NCBI RefSeq assembly: GCF_003290185.1
Contig: NZ_QNFY01000002.1
Location: 310,001-374,000, forward strand
DNA length: 64,000 nucleotides
From: Chryseobacterium lathyri
Lineage (GTDB): Bacteria; Bacteroidota; Bacteroidia; Flavobacteriales; Weeksellaceae
Direction: 5' to 3'
In this document: positions 26,100 through 34,052 of the stretch, in pieces
How the letters are laid out: each line of letters starts with the position of its first letter
How positions within the stretch are numbered: the stretch's first letter is position 1
Translations under genes and position numbers: made by a program
The notes under the pieces: generated by a model
The model's database searches: none
Told to the model about the DNA's origin: nothing
Seen by the model: only the letters and a program-made list of their open reading frames with translations

Positions 26100-26203
26100 T
26101 TTCCGTACCTAAAACCGCGTATTTCATCCCTAATCCTTCATATCACCTTGTTGAACGGTGTTTTTGTTTTTATTTTGCCTTCCAGATTAAGAATAAATAT
26201 TGT

Positions 26204-27730
26204 ATGAAAAAGCTTTGGATCAGGAGAATTGTATGGTTATCTGCAATAGGATTGTGCATGATGGGCTGTATTTTTTTATGGGCAGATCATGAACTCAATA
26301 AAGTCCTGGGTAAATCTACCCGGGTTATTAACTTTTCTTCATTTATTAAGCCATCACCATTAGTACAAATTAGAAATGTTAATGTCCTTTCAGAAGATTG
26401 TACTCATTTTATTAAAAATCAGAATGTCCTTATGAAAGATGGACTCATTCTTCAGCTTGACGCCAATCAACCCGTGAATAAGGAAGCTACCCTCATTGAC
26501 GGTACAGGAAAGTATCTTATTCCGGGTCTTGTGGACAGCCATGTTCATGTAAAAGAAAGTAAAAATGATTTGTTTTTGTATCTGACGAATGGGGTTACCT
26601 ACATCAGGGAAATGGCCGGGAATCCGGAGATTTTAGAATGGCGGAAATCAATACGGAAAAACGGTTTGGGGCCGAGGATGTTTGTTGCTTCACCACCTAT
26701 ATTTAGTGAGGCTGGTCTGGCGGGTTATTATTATGGATGGACAAGACAGTCCGTCAATTATTCCAATAAAAAAGATGCGGAAAAAGCCATAAAGGAAATA
26801 AAGGAGCAGGGCTATGATGCCATCAAAATGTACGGTTTTGTGAATCCGGAAATGTTTAAAACAACAATAGAGAGGGCTAAAGAAAATAAGATACCGGTTA
26901 TTGGGCACATACCGTTGGTTGATTTAGAAACCTTTTCTCACTCAGGACAGCAGGAAGTCGCTCATATTGAAGAGATAACCGTTAAAACAATTGATGAATT
27001 CGGAAAATCAATTTCTAAAAATCCCGAAGAATATCTCCGTTTTTTAAAAACACGGTCACATCAGATCGCCAAAAAACTAAAAGAAAATAAGATAAGTGTT
27101 ACTTCAACCGTTTGGTTGTGCAAAAGCTTTTTAGCCCAGCGGTTTGACTTAAAATCTAAGCTTAAAGCAATAGAATTAAAATATGCTAATCCCAAAATTA
27201 TTGAAGGAACGCCATTGTACAAAATGGGCTGGTTACCCGGTAAAAATGGCTATGAATATGATGGAAAAGATACACCTGAAGCAAAAAAAATATCACTGAC
27301 GTTTTGGAAGACCTATGTGGAAGCGATTCACATCATGACCAAAGCATTGGTAGATCATCATGTCCCTGTTATGGCCGGAACTGATGCTAATGTTGCCACG
27401 GTTGTTCCCGGGTTTGCTCTTCACGATGAATTAGAGTCTTTATCTCAATCCGGAATGACCAATTCACAGGCCATCTATTCTGCTACGGCGGAGCCTGGTG
27501 AATGGATGAAAAGCAAGACCGGGAAGATAAAAGCAGGCTACTATTCAGATTTGGTGCTCCTTTCTAAAAATCCATTGGAAGATATCAGAAATACAAAGGC
27601 TATCGAGTATGTGTTTTTTAATAAACATGTAATTGGTAAAGCTCAAATTAAAATGATTCTGAAAGCTATCGAAGATGGCAACAATGAAAACAGGAATATA
27701 GAAATTGATGAATACCTGAAAATCCATTAA
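26204..27730 (+). CDS. Amidohydrolase (imidazolonepropionase/prolidase-like)
   Basis: 508 residues. An N-terminal membrane segment (about 10-27, WLSAIGLCMMGCIFLW; MMGC could be a lipobox) exports or anchors it. The TIM-barrel metal site is visible: HxH at His113/His115 (GLVDSHVHVKE), VIGHIPLV, EVAHIEE, and the Asp in MAGTDANVAT. Composite-domain strands occur at both ends (LIDGTGKYLIPG; KTGKIKAGYYSDLVLL). Such enzymes cleave cyclic amides or peptides; the substrate is not evident. It lies behind the membrane LytTR gene. Confidence 0.88.
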   Translation: MKKLWIRRIVWLSAIGLCMMGCIFLWADHELNKVLGKSTRVINFSSFIKPSPLVQIRNVNVLSEDCTHFIKNQNVLMKDGLILQLDANQPVNKEATLIDGTGKYLIPGLVDSHVHVKESKNDLFLYLTNGVTYIREMAGNPEILEWRKSIRKNGLGPRMFVASPPIFSEAGLAGYYYGWTRQSVNYSNKKDAEKAIKEIKEQGYDAIKMYGFVNPEMFKTTIERAKENKIPVIGHIPLVDLETFSHSGQQEVAHIEEITVKTIDEFGKSISKNPEEYLRFLKTRSHQIAKKLKENKISVTSTVWLCKSFLAQRFDLKSKLKAIELKYANPKIIEGTPLYKMGWLPGKNGYEYDGKDTPEAKKISLTFWKTYVEAIHIMTKALVDHHVPVMAGTDANVATVVPGFALHDELESLSQSGMTNSQAIYSATAEPGEWMKSKTGKIKAGYYSDLVLLSKNPLEDIRNTKAIEYVFFNKHVIGKAQIKMILKAIEDGNNENRNIEIDEYLKIH

Positions 27731-27762
27731 TGTTTTAATTTTTTACATCTGATACAATAAAA

Positions 27763-27789
27763 AAAGCGCTGTAACATGTACTGCGCTTT
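27763..27789. terminator. Hairpin behind the amidohydrolase gene
   Basis: AAAGCGC (27763-27769) pairs with GCGCTTT (27783-27789), 13-base loop. The A-run in front gives a T-tract only on the minus strand; the plus-strand tail is interrupted. It may act for either convergent gene. Confidence 0.55.
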
Positions 27790-27839
27790 CTCCTTTCACT
27801 TTTTACTTTTTTCCCATTATCCCGGGAACAGGCTATATC

Positions 27840-27868
27840 AAAAAAGGCTGGGAATTTTCCCAACCTTT
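27840..27868 (-). terminator. gdhA terminator
   Basis: AAAGGCTGGGAA (27843-27854) pairs with TTCCCAACCTTT (27857-27868), one G-T pair. Minus-strand T-tract from the A-run 27840-27845. Nearly the same hairpin recurs at 63006. Confidence 0.85.
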
Positions 27869-27876
27869 ATTTATTT

Positions 27877-29235
27877 TTATACCACTCCCTGAGCCAGCAT
27901 TGCTTCCGCAACTTTCACGAAGCCGGCAATATTTGCCCCTTTCACGTAGTTTACGTAGCCATCTTCATCTTTTCCGTAGTCTCTGCAAGCTTTGTGGATT
28001 CCGATCATAATTTCCTTCAGTCTTGCATCAACCTCTTCAGATGTCCAGTTAAGACGGATAGAGTTCTGCGTCATCTCAAGACCTGAGGTAGCAACACCTC
28101 CGGCATTGGAAGCCTTACCAGGCGAGAACAATATTTTATTATCCAAGAAATAGTTGATGGCGTCTAAAGTAGAAGGCATGTTTGCGGCTTCAGTAACGCA
28201 AAGGCATCCGTTTTCTACCAAAACTTTAGCATCTTCAAGATCCAATTCGTTTTGGGTTGCAGAAGGAAATGCTACATCACATTTCACTTCCCAAGGACGT
28301 TTTCCTGCGTGGAATTCAGCAGAAGGATATTTCTTAGCATAATCTTCAGCTCTGTTGTTACCGGAAGATCTAAGTTCTAATAAATAATCGATTTTTTCTC
28401 CGCTGATACCGTCTTTATCATAGATATAACCGTCCGGGCCAGAAATTGTTACCACTTTAGCATCAAGCTCAGTTGCCTTTTTGATTACTCCCCAGGCTAC
28501 GTTACCAAAACCTGATACACTTACCGTTTTATCCTTGAAAGTCTCGTTGATTGTTTTAAGCATCTGCTCCGCGAAGTATACCACACCGTATCCCGTAGCT
28601 TCAGGACGGATAAGTGAACCTCCGTAAGCAAGACCTTTCCCTGTAAGGACTCCTGTAAATTCGTTTCTTATTTTTTTGTATTGTCCAAAAAGATATCCAA
28701 TTTCTCTTGCTCCTACACCAATGTCTCCTGCAGGTACATCTGTTTCAGGACCGATATGCTTGCATAGCTCAGTCATGAAAGCCTGGCAGAAACGCATTAC
28801 TTCCATATCAGATTTTCCTTGCGGATCGAAATCCGAACCTCCTTTACCTCCTCCCATTGGAAGAGTCGTCAGTGAGTTTTTAAATACCTGCTCGAAAGCT
28901 AAAAATTTAAGAACTGAAAGGTTTACAGTAGGATGGAAACGGATTCCCCCTTTGTATGGTCCGATCGCAGAGTTCATCTGGATTCTGAAACCTCTGTTTA
29001 CCTGGATCTCTCCTTTGTCATCAACCCATGGAACTCTGAAGATAATGATTCTTTCAGCTTCAGCCATTCTCTCCAGCAGCTTCATTCCTGTATATTCCTT
29101 CTTGGTCATAATAAACGGAATTACAGTCACAGCTACTTCCTTTACGGCTTGTAAAAACTCTGGCTCATTAGGATTTTTTGCTTCAATCTTGGCAATAAAC
29201 TCCTGGATTTTCTGGTCAATATTATATTGTTCCAT
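27877..29235 (-). CDS. gdhA: NADP-specific glutamate dehydrogenase
   Basis: 452 residues, the size of the hexameric NADP enzyme. Substrate and catalytic region: NRGFRIQMNSAIGPYKGGIR and LPMGGGKGGSDFDPQGKS with the catalytic Lys; GDIGVGAREIGYLFGQY; Rossmann dinucleotide motif SGFGNVAWGV. It makes glutamate from 2-oxoglutarate and ammonium with NADPH. Preceded by a consensus promoter and followed by a strong terminator, so monocistronic. Confidence 0.97.
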   Translation of the reverse strand: MEQYNIDQKIQEFIAKIEAKNPNEPEFLQAVKEVAVTVIPFIMTKKEYTGMKLLERMAEAERIIIFRVPWVDDKGEIQVNRGFRIQMNSAIGPYKGGIRFHPTVNLSVLKFLAFEQVFKNSLTTLPMGGGKGGSDFDPQGKSDMEVMRFCQAFMTELCKHIGPETDVPAGDIGVGAREIGYLFGQYKKIRNEFTGVLTGKGLAYGGSLIRPEATGYGVVYFAEQMLKTINETFKDKTVSVSGFGNVAWGVIKKATELDAKVVTISGPDGYIYDKDGISGEKIDYLLELRSSGNNRAEDYAKKYPSAEFHAGKRPWEVKCDVAFPSATQNELDLEDAKVLVENGCLCVTEAANMPSTLDAINYFLDNKILFSPGKASNAGGVATSGLEMTQNSIRLNWTSEEVDARLKEIMIGIHKACRDYGKDEDGYVNYVKGANIAGFVKVAEAMLAQGVV

Positions 29236-29261
29236 ATATTAGGGTTGAATATTATTGTCAA

Positions 29262-29291
29262 CAAATTTAATTTTTTTTTCAAGATTCACAA
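29262..29291 (-). promoter_or_regulatory. gdhA promoter (TTG-N19-TAAATTTG)
   Basis: Minus strand TTG (29291-29289), 19 bases, TAAATTTG (29269-29262): an exact match to the Bacteroidota promoter. The predicted leader is about 20 bases. Confidence 0.8.
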
Positions 29292-29425
29292 TACTGTATT
29301 TCAACATTGTTAAAAATTAAATAATAATGTTTCGAAATATTATTAAATTGATAATTTGTGATCAAATTTTATTAAAAATTAAAAGTTACGTCTCAAATAA
29401 TGCAATATTAAGAAATCGTTAATTC

Positions 29426-30535
29426 TCAAATTGCTAGGAATTGCCTCCCGGAAAATGATTTTACTTTCCCCAAAAGCTCCAATTCTAAAATTATAGGAAG
29501 AATTTTATAAGACGGGACCGAAATCATCTGTGCAAGATCGTCCAGAGATACCTGAGGGTGGGCTTTTATTGACTGATATATGCTTTCCTGACTGTCAGTA
29601 AGTTGTATATCTGTTTCACTATAGGGAAACAGTTCTGCGACTTTCTCTTTTGAATGATTAAGTCCAACTGAATCTATGAGACTCTTAACGGTGGAAATGG
29701 ATGCAGCTTTATTCTGGAAAATCAGCTGGTTACACCCTTGGCTGTATAGATCCGTAATCTTTCCGGGAAGGGCGAAAACTTCACGGTTATAGTCGTTGGC
29801 AAAAGATGCAGTACTTATTGACCCGCCACCAAATCCAGTTTCTACTACTATCGTTGAAGGAGAAATTCCGGCTATGATTCTGTTTCTTTGAATGAAATTT
29901 TCCCGGTCCGGTTTTCGTGAAGAATTAAATTCTGTTACTAAAGTACCACCTTCCTGCAGGATTTTTTCAGACAGTTTCCTGTTTTTTGGAGGGTACAGCG
30001 TATGAAAGCCATGAGCAAGAACGGCCATGGTAGGGATTTTAAACTGAATAGACTGCTCATGAACCTCTTTATCAATACCAAGAGCTAATCCACTGACGGA
30101 TATATATTTAGATGACTTTGATGCTTCGAAGAAATCTCCGATGAACTCCTTGCCGTAAGAAGTCATATTCCGTGTTCCTACAATGCTGATCTTCTGTAAG
30201 GAATCGTCAAAATTTCCTTTTTGATAGAGAATTGCAGGAGCATCATCGCATTCATTAAGCAGATAAGGAAGCTCTTTAAGATGTCGCAGCCTGATTTGGA
30301 TATTGTTCTTTTCGCAGAATTTAATCTCGTTTTCTGCAAATTTCAGATATTCTTCATTTCCGATATCGGCTACAGTCTTTTTTCCTACGCCATCTGTTTT
30401 GCTGAATTCTCTTTTTGCCTTCTTCCAAACTTCTCCAGCACTTCCAAAGGTCCGGATAAGTTTTTGAAAATTAATGTCTCCTATCAGGCTGCATTCGCGT
30501 AGGGCGATTGCATACAGATGCTCTTCAGTGATCAT
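29426..30535 (-). CDS. dprA: DNA-processing protein DprA
   Basis: 369 residues. N-terminal helix-hairpin-helix/SAM-like part (about 1-80), then the Rossmann-like core: IVGTRNMTSYGKEF, SGLALGIDKEVHEQ, LAHGFHTLYPPKNR, GTLVTEF, ENFIQRNRIIAG, VVETGFGGGSIST, and a C-terminal winged-helix (about 310-369). DprA loads RecA onto incoming single-stranded DNA in transformation. A TACATTTG -7 box (30556-30549) precedes the start with no matching TTG. Confidence 0.95.
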   Translation of the reverse strand: MITEEHLYAIALRECSLIGDINFQKLIRTFGSAGEVWKKAKREFSKTDGVGKKTVADIGNEEYLKFAENEIKFCEKNNIQIRLRHLKELPYLLNECDDAPAILYQKGNFDDSLQKISIVGTRNMTSYGKEFIGDFFEASKSSKYISVSGLALGIDKEVHEQSIQFKIPTMAVLAHGFHTLYPPKNRKLSEKILQEGGTLVTEFNSSRKPDRENFIQRNRIIAGISPSTIVVETGFGGGSISTASFANDYNREVFALPGKITDLYSQGCNQLIFQNKAASISTVKSLIDSVGLNHSKEKVAELFPYSETDIQLTDSQESIYQSIKAHPQVSLDDLAQMISVPSYKILPIILELELLGKVKSFSGRQFLAI

Positions 30536-30548
30536 GTGTGTTTTTTTT

Positions 30549-30556
30549 CAAATGTA
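30549..30556 (-). promoter_or_regulatory. -7-like element before dprA
   Basis: TACATTTG on the minus strand, 13 bases before the dprA start; the -33 TTG is missing. Confidence 0.4.
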
Positions 30557-30583
30557 ATAAAATAACCTGAGTTGAATATTGTC

Positions 30584-30747
30584 AGGAAGCCTGAAGTTTG
30601 AACAGGAAAGTTATTGATTACCTAATGAATAGCCACAGGCCAGTTTTTATTACTTTTTTAATAGAGCTCACCAGAACTTTCGATAACTTTCAGAAATACT
30701 AAGTCTAATAGTAACTTCCAACCTCCCTCTCCGAGCTTCCAGTTCCA
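30584..30747 (-). repeat. Interspersed repeat, copy B
   Basis: On the minus strand this copy begins three bases after the rhomboid stop codon and reads GGTTGGAAGTTACTATTAG (30729-30711) and further, matching copy C (GCCGGAAGTTACTAGTAG) closely over about 45 bases. The far arm (30617-30584) reads AATAACTTTCCTGTTC then AAACTTCAGGCTTCC. About 160 bases, no coding potential. Confidence 0.65.
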
Positions 30748-30749
30748 TT

Positions 30750-31517
30750 TTATTTTTTTCTTAATTCATCCAGATGATCCCAGATATCATCTCTTTTTTT
30801 ATAAGGCAGTTCCATAAAGTCCTCCGGATGATTTTCTTTGTACTCCTGCCATAGTTTATCGTCTTTTTCGCTGTAATAGTTTGGGAATTCCCAGATATAT
30901 TTCTTTTTCTTGTCGCCCACATTTTTAAAGGCAAAAGCGATAATACTCCCCACAACAGCTCCTGAAAGGTGGGCCTGCCAAGATATTTTACTCGGTTCCT
31001 GAAGATTGTAGAATAATTCCTCCGGAAACATACCCCAGATTAAACTGCCGTAATACAGAACTACAAGCAGCGAGATAGTAAGAAGTTTCATATTCCATTT
31101 GAAAACTCCGCTGAAGAAGAGGAAGAAGGCAAGGACATATACTACACCGCTGGCTCCAATGGTACAGGTATACATATAATCGCCGGTGAGGATATCTATT
31201 GGTGGTAGCAGCCATACCAGCAATCCTGTAGCCAGCCAGCCGATAATAAAGACCTTGTTGGCGACTAAAGGGTAGAACTGGTATAAAAGAAACAGAAGAA
31301 CAGCTACCGGGATAGAATTGCTTATGATATGATCAATATTTCCATGCAGAAGGGGGGACGTAACGATTCCCAGTAAGCCTTCCGGCAATAGAGGTATTAT
31401 GGCTCCAAAGCAGCTTTGAAAAAAGCCCTGCATCTGCAGAAAGTAGCCGAACCACATGGCCGAAAGCATCAGCAAGGGGGTTATAACAGCTCTTTTGGAA
31501 ATTATATTTTTAAACAT
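30750..31517 (-). CDS. Rhomboid intramembrane serine protease
   Basis: 255 residues with six membrane helices. Catalytic dyad: Ser123 in TIGASGVVY and His183 in WQAHLSGAVVGS; HGNIDHIISN (58-67) supplies the conserved His/Asn of helix 2. A charged C-terminal cytoplasmic tail (about 200-255) is Trp-, Tyr- and Asp-rich (WEFPNYYSEKDDKLWQEYKE) and unusual in length. Rhomboids cut membrane proteins within the bilayer; the substrate is unknown. Confidence 0.93.
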   Translation of the reverse strand: MFKNIISKRAVITPLLMLSAMWFGYFLQMQGFFQSCFGAIIPLLPEGLLGIVTSPLLHGNIDHIISNSIPVAVLLFLLYQFYPLVANKVFIIGWLATGLLVWLLPPIDILTGDYMYTCTIGASGVVYVLAFFLFFSGVFKWNMKLLTISLLVVLYYGSLIWGMFPEELFYNLQEPSKISWQAHLSGAVVGSIIAFAFKNVGDKKKKYIWEFPNYYSEKDDKLWQEYKENHPEDFMELPYKKRDDIWDHLDELRKK

Positions 31518-31741
31518 GTCGATGGTACGTCAAATCAAAAGCCAATGATAAATTTCGGAAATTTTGTCGATGTATTTCAACGAGTAGTGTTTATTTTAAG
31601 ACAAAAGGTTTGTATTTTAATATTCTAAACCTAATATTTTGACATTGAATGTATTAAACTGGCCTGTTTTTGGATGTTGAAGAGATTTTAATTTGTTTAA
31701 GGCTTTTTTAGGCCAATATTCACGTTTAAAAATTATATTAA

Positions 31742-31749
31742 TATTTTTG
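31742..31749 (+). promoter_or_regulatory. -7 element of the first DUF3078 gene
   Basis: TATTTTTG, 21 bases before the start codon, within a block (AAAATTATATTAATATTTTTG) also kept before the second DUF3078 gene. No TTG at the exact -33 place. Confidence 0.5.
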
Positions 31750-31770
31750 TAATGAAAATCATGTAAAATA

Positions 31771-32697
31771 ATGAAGAAGTTTTTATTGATTCTTTCCTTT
31801 TCTATGGGGATTTATGCAAGTGCACAAGAAGAATTGAAAAAAGATTCAGTAGTCGTAGATACGGTAAAATACTGGTCGGTACTAGGGAAAAATACTCTGA
31901 TGATCAATCAGGCTGCTTTTTCAAACTGGGTTGGTGGAGGAGCCAACAATGTGGGATGGCTGGCCGGAGTAAATTACAATATAACTTATGAAAAAGATAA
32001 TGACCTCTGGGAAAATATTATTGCCCTGGATTATGGACAGAATGATACTAAGGGGCTTGGCGTAAGGAAAACACAGGATGTAATGAATGTTTCCACCAAT
32101 TATGGGCGGAAATTCTCGAATAGCTGGTATTTTTCTGCAGGGGCGGGATTACAGTCACAATTTTATAAAGGATATGAAGACGGGAATAACCCGGCGGCTA
32201 AAAAAATATCCAATTTTATGGCTCCCGGTTATCTGAACCTCGGTATGGGTATCACGTACAGGCCTAATGACAATCTTACGGTAACCATGCGTCCTATCAA
32301 CGCCAGATGGACTTTCGTTCTGGATAAAGACTTGCAGTTTGCAGGAAGTTATGGTTTGAAAAATGACGGAGATACTTCACTTTTGCAGTTCGGTTTTCTG
32401 GGAACAGCTTTATACAAAGTAAAACTGATGGAGAATATTAATATAACCAATACTGCCTCTGTATTCTCCAATTATCTGGACCATCCGGAACGGTTGGTTC
32501 TTGCTTATGGAGCTGTTGTAAACTTCAAAGTCAATAAATTCATATCATCTAATGTCACATTGGATCTGCTGTACGATCATAACCAGATCCAGAAAACGCA
32601 GCTGAAGCAAACGCTTGGGATTGGATTTGCCTATACTCTGAATAATGGTGTAAAACGCTCTGACCGTAAAGACAGTCAGTGGTGGATAAAAAAATAG
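31771..32697 (+). CDS. DUF3078 outer-membrane-associated protein (copy 1)
   Basis: 308 residues, signal peptide MKKFLLILSFSMGIYASAQ. The rest is beta-rich with the DUF3078 signature SVLGKNTLMINQAAFSNWVG and GGANNVGWLAGVNYN; alternating aromatic strands suggest a beta-barrel or surface beta-sandwich. Highly similar along its length to the next gene, so this is a recent tandem duplication. Function unknown. Confidence 0.88.
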   Translation: MKKFLLILSFSMGIYASAQEELKKDSVVVDTVKYWSVLGKNTLMINQAAFSNWVGGGANNVGWLAGVNYNITYEKDNDLWENIIALDYGQNDTKGLGVRKTQDVMNVSTNYGRKFSNSWYFSAGAGLQSQFYKGYEDGNNPAAKKISNFMAPGYLNLGMGITYRPNDNLTVTMRPINARWTFVLDKDLQFAGSYGLKNDGDTSLLQFGFLGTALYKVKLMENINITNTASVFSNYLDHPERLVLAYGAVVNFKVNKFISSNVTLDLLYDHNQIQKTQLKQTLGIGFAYTLNNGVKRSDRKDSQWWIKK

Positions 32698-32719
32698 ATT
32701 ATTAAATTCATTCAATAGG

Positions 32720-32748
32720 AAAGCGCTTCAATATGAGGCGCTTTTTTT
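32720..32748 (+). terminator. Terminator between the DUF3078 copies
   Basis: AAAGCGCTTCA (32720-32730) pairs with TGAGGCGCTTT (32734-32744), followed by T-run. Copies are therefore transcribed separately. Confidence 0.85.
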
Positions 32749-32896
32749 GCAGAAAAATATAATTTTAAGTAGAGATAAGTTCATTTTTGCTTTTCACGTC
32801 TATTTCCAAGATGTATTTTGCTGTTTTCTAATGCAATAAATACTAATTTAATATTTCAAATAGGAGTGATTAGTTTTTTAACAAAAATTATATGTA

Positions 32897-32904
32897 TATT
32901 TTTG
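32897..32904 (+). promoter_or_regulatory. -7 element of the second DUF3078 gene
   Basis: TATTTTTG, 18 bases before the start codon, inside a block nearly identical to that before copy 1 (compare 31730-31760). Confidence 0.5.
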
Positions 32905-32922
32905 TAACGAAAATCCTTATCT

Positions 32923-33843
32923 ATGAAAAAACTTTTATTGGCCGTTTCCATTTCTGCCGGAATCACCACAATGGCTCAGGAAGTCAGAACTGATGCTGCT
33001 AAAACAGATACCGTAAAAGCGTGGTCTGTCCAGGGACAAAATACATTAATGCTCAATCAGGCTGCATTCTCAAACTGGGTTGGTGGAGGAGCCAACAATG
33101 TCGGATGGCTTGCCGGAGTTAATTATAACCTTACTTATGAAAAAGGGAAGGATCTCTGGGAAAATATCATCATCCTGGGATACGGGCAGAATAACACAAA
33201 AGGCATCGGAACCAGAAAAACACAGGATGTGATTAATCTGTCAACCAATTACGGACGTGAGTTTGCCAAGAACTGGTATCTTTCAGGAGGTATAGGCCTT
33301 CAGACGCAATTTGCCGGAGGTTATGAAGACGGAAATAATCCTGATGCCAAAAAGATCTCCAATTTTATGGCTCCGGGATATCTCAATATTGGTGCCGGTG
33401 TTACCTATCGACCCAATGACAACTTTACCATGACACTTCGCCCTGCCAATGCAAGATGGACATTTGTATTGGACGAAGATCTCCAGACCGCAGGAACTTA
33501 TGGACTTAAGAATGACGGAGATTCTTCTCTGTTCCAGTTCGGTTTCCTGGGTACGGCTATCTATAAGATCAAGATCATGGAGAATATTAACCTGACCAAT
33601 ACAGCGTCAGTATTTTCAAACTATCTTGACCATCCTGATCATCTGGTCCTTGGGTACAGCGGAATCCTTAATATGAAGATCAACAAGTTTATTTCGACGA
33701 ATATTACGCTGGATCTGTTATATGACCACAACCAAATCCAAAAAACGCAGCTTAAGCAGACTTTAGGAGTAGGATTTGCGTATAATATCGATAATGGAAA
33801 GAAACGTTCCGATAAGAAAGATAATCAGTCCTGGCTGAAATAA
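32923..33843 (+). CDS. DUF3078 outer-membrane-associated protein (copy 2)
   Basis: 306 residues, signal peptide MKKLLLAVSISAGITTMAQ. It repeats copy 1 with about three quarters of positions the same by eye, e.g. LMLNQAAFSNWVGGGANNVG and DHNQIQKTQLKQTLGVGFAY. Differences concentrate in the first 30 mature residues and the last ten. It has its own promoter-like box, and the interspersed repeat (copy C) starts ten bases after the stop. Confidence 0.88.
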   Translation: MKKLLLAVSISAGITTMAQEVRTDAAKTDTVKAWSVQGQNTLMLNQAAFSNWVGGGANNVGWLAGVNYNLTYEKGKDLWENIIILGYGQNNTKGIGTRKTQDVINLSTNYGREFAKNWYLSGGIGLQTQFAGGYEDGNNPDAKKISNFMAPGYLNIGAGVTYRPNDNFTMTLRPANARWTFVLDEDLQTAGTYGLKNDGDSSLFQFGFLGTAIYKIKIMENINLTNTASVFSNYLDHPDHLVLGYSGILNMKINKFISTNITLDLLYDHNQIQKTQLKQTLGVGFAYNIDNGKKRSDKKDNQSWLK

Positions 33844-33853
33844 ATAAGACGGT

Positions 33854-33997
33854 AGGAAGACAAAGGAGGGAAGCCGGAAGTTACTAGTAGGCTTATAGTT
33901 TCTGACAATATAATAAATGAATTATCTCTTGAAAAGAACAAGAGCTTAGATTCGACTTGAATAACCTCCATCTTCAAGCTTCAAACTCTCATCTTAC
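33854..33997 (+). repeat. Interspersed repeat, copy C
   Basis: Left arm GGAGGGAAGCCGGAAGTTACT (33866-33886) continues into TAGGCTTATAGTTTCTGACAATA; right arm GACTTGAATAACCTCC (33954-33969) and CTTCAAACTCTCATCTTA. Matches copy B on the other strand and copy A at the ends. Sits just behind the DUF3078 stop, in front of a terminator. Confidence 0.65.
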
Positions 33998-34003
33998 CTA
34001 ATA

Positions 34004-34033
34004 AAAAAGCACTTCGGTTCGAAGTGCTTTTTG
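34004..34033. terminator. Bidirectional terminator, DUF3078 / suf cluster
   Basis: AAAGCACTTCG (34006-34016) pairs with CGAAGTGCTTT (34020-34030); A-run in front and T-run behind, so it can end transcription from both sides. Confidence 0.88.
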
Positions 34034-34052
34034 GTATCAATTTATATTAGTC

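Noticed and set aside
26144-26160. CACC...GGTG hairpin with T-run behind the membrane LytTR gene
   Set aside because: Only four base pairs; too weak to call a terminator, though the T-run is good.
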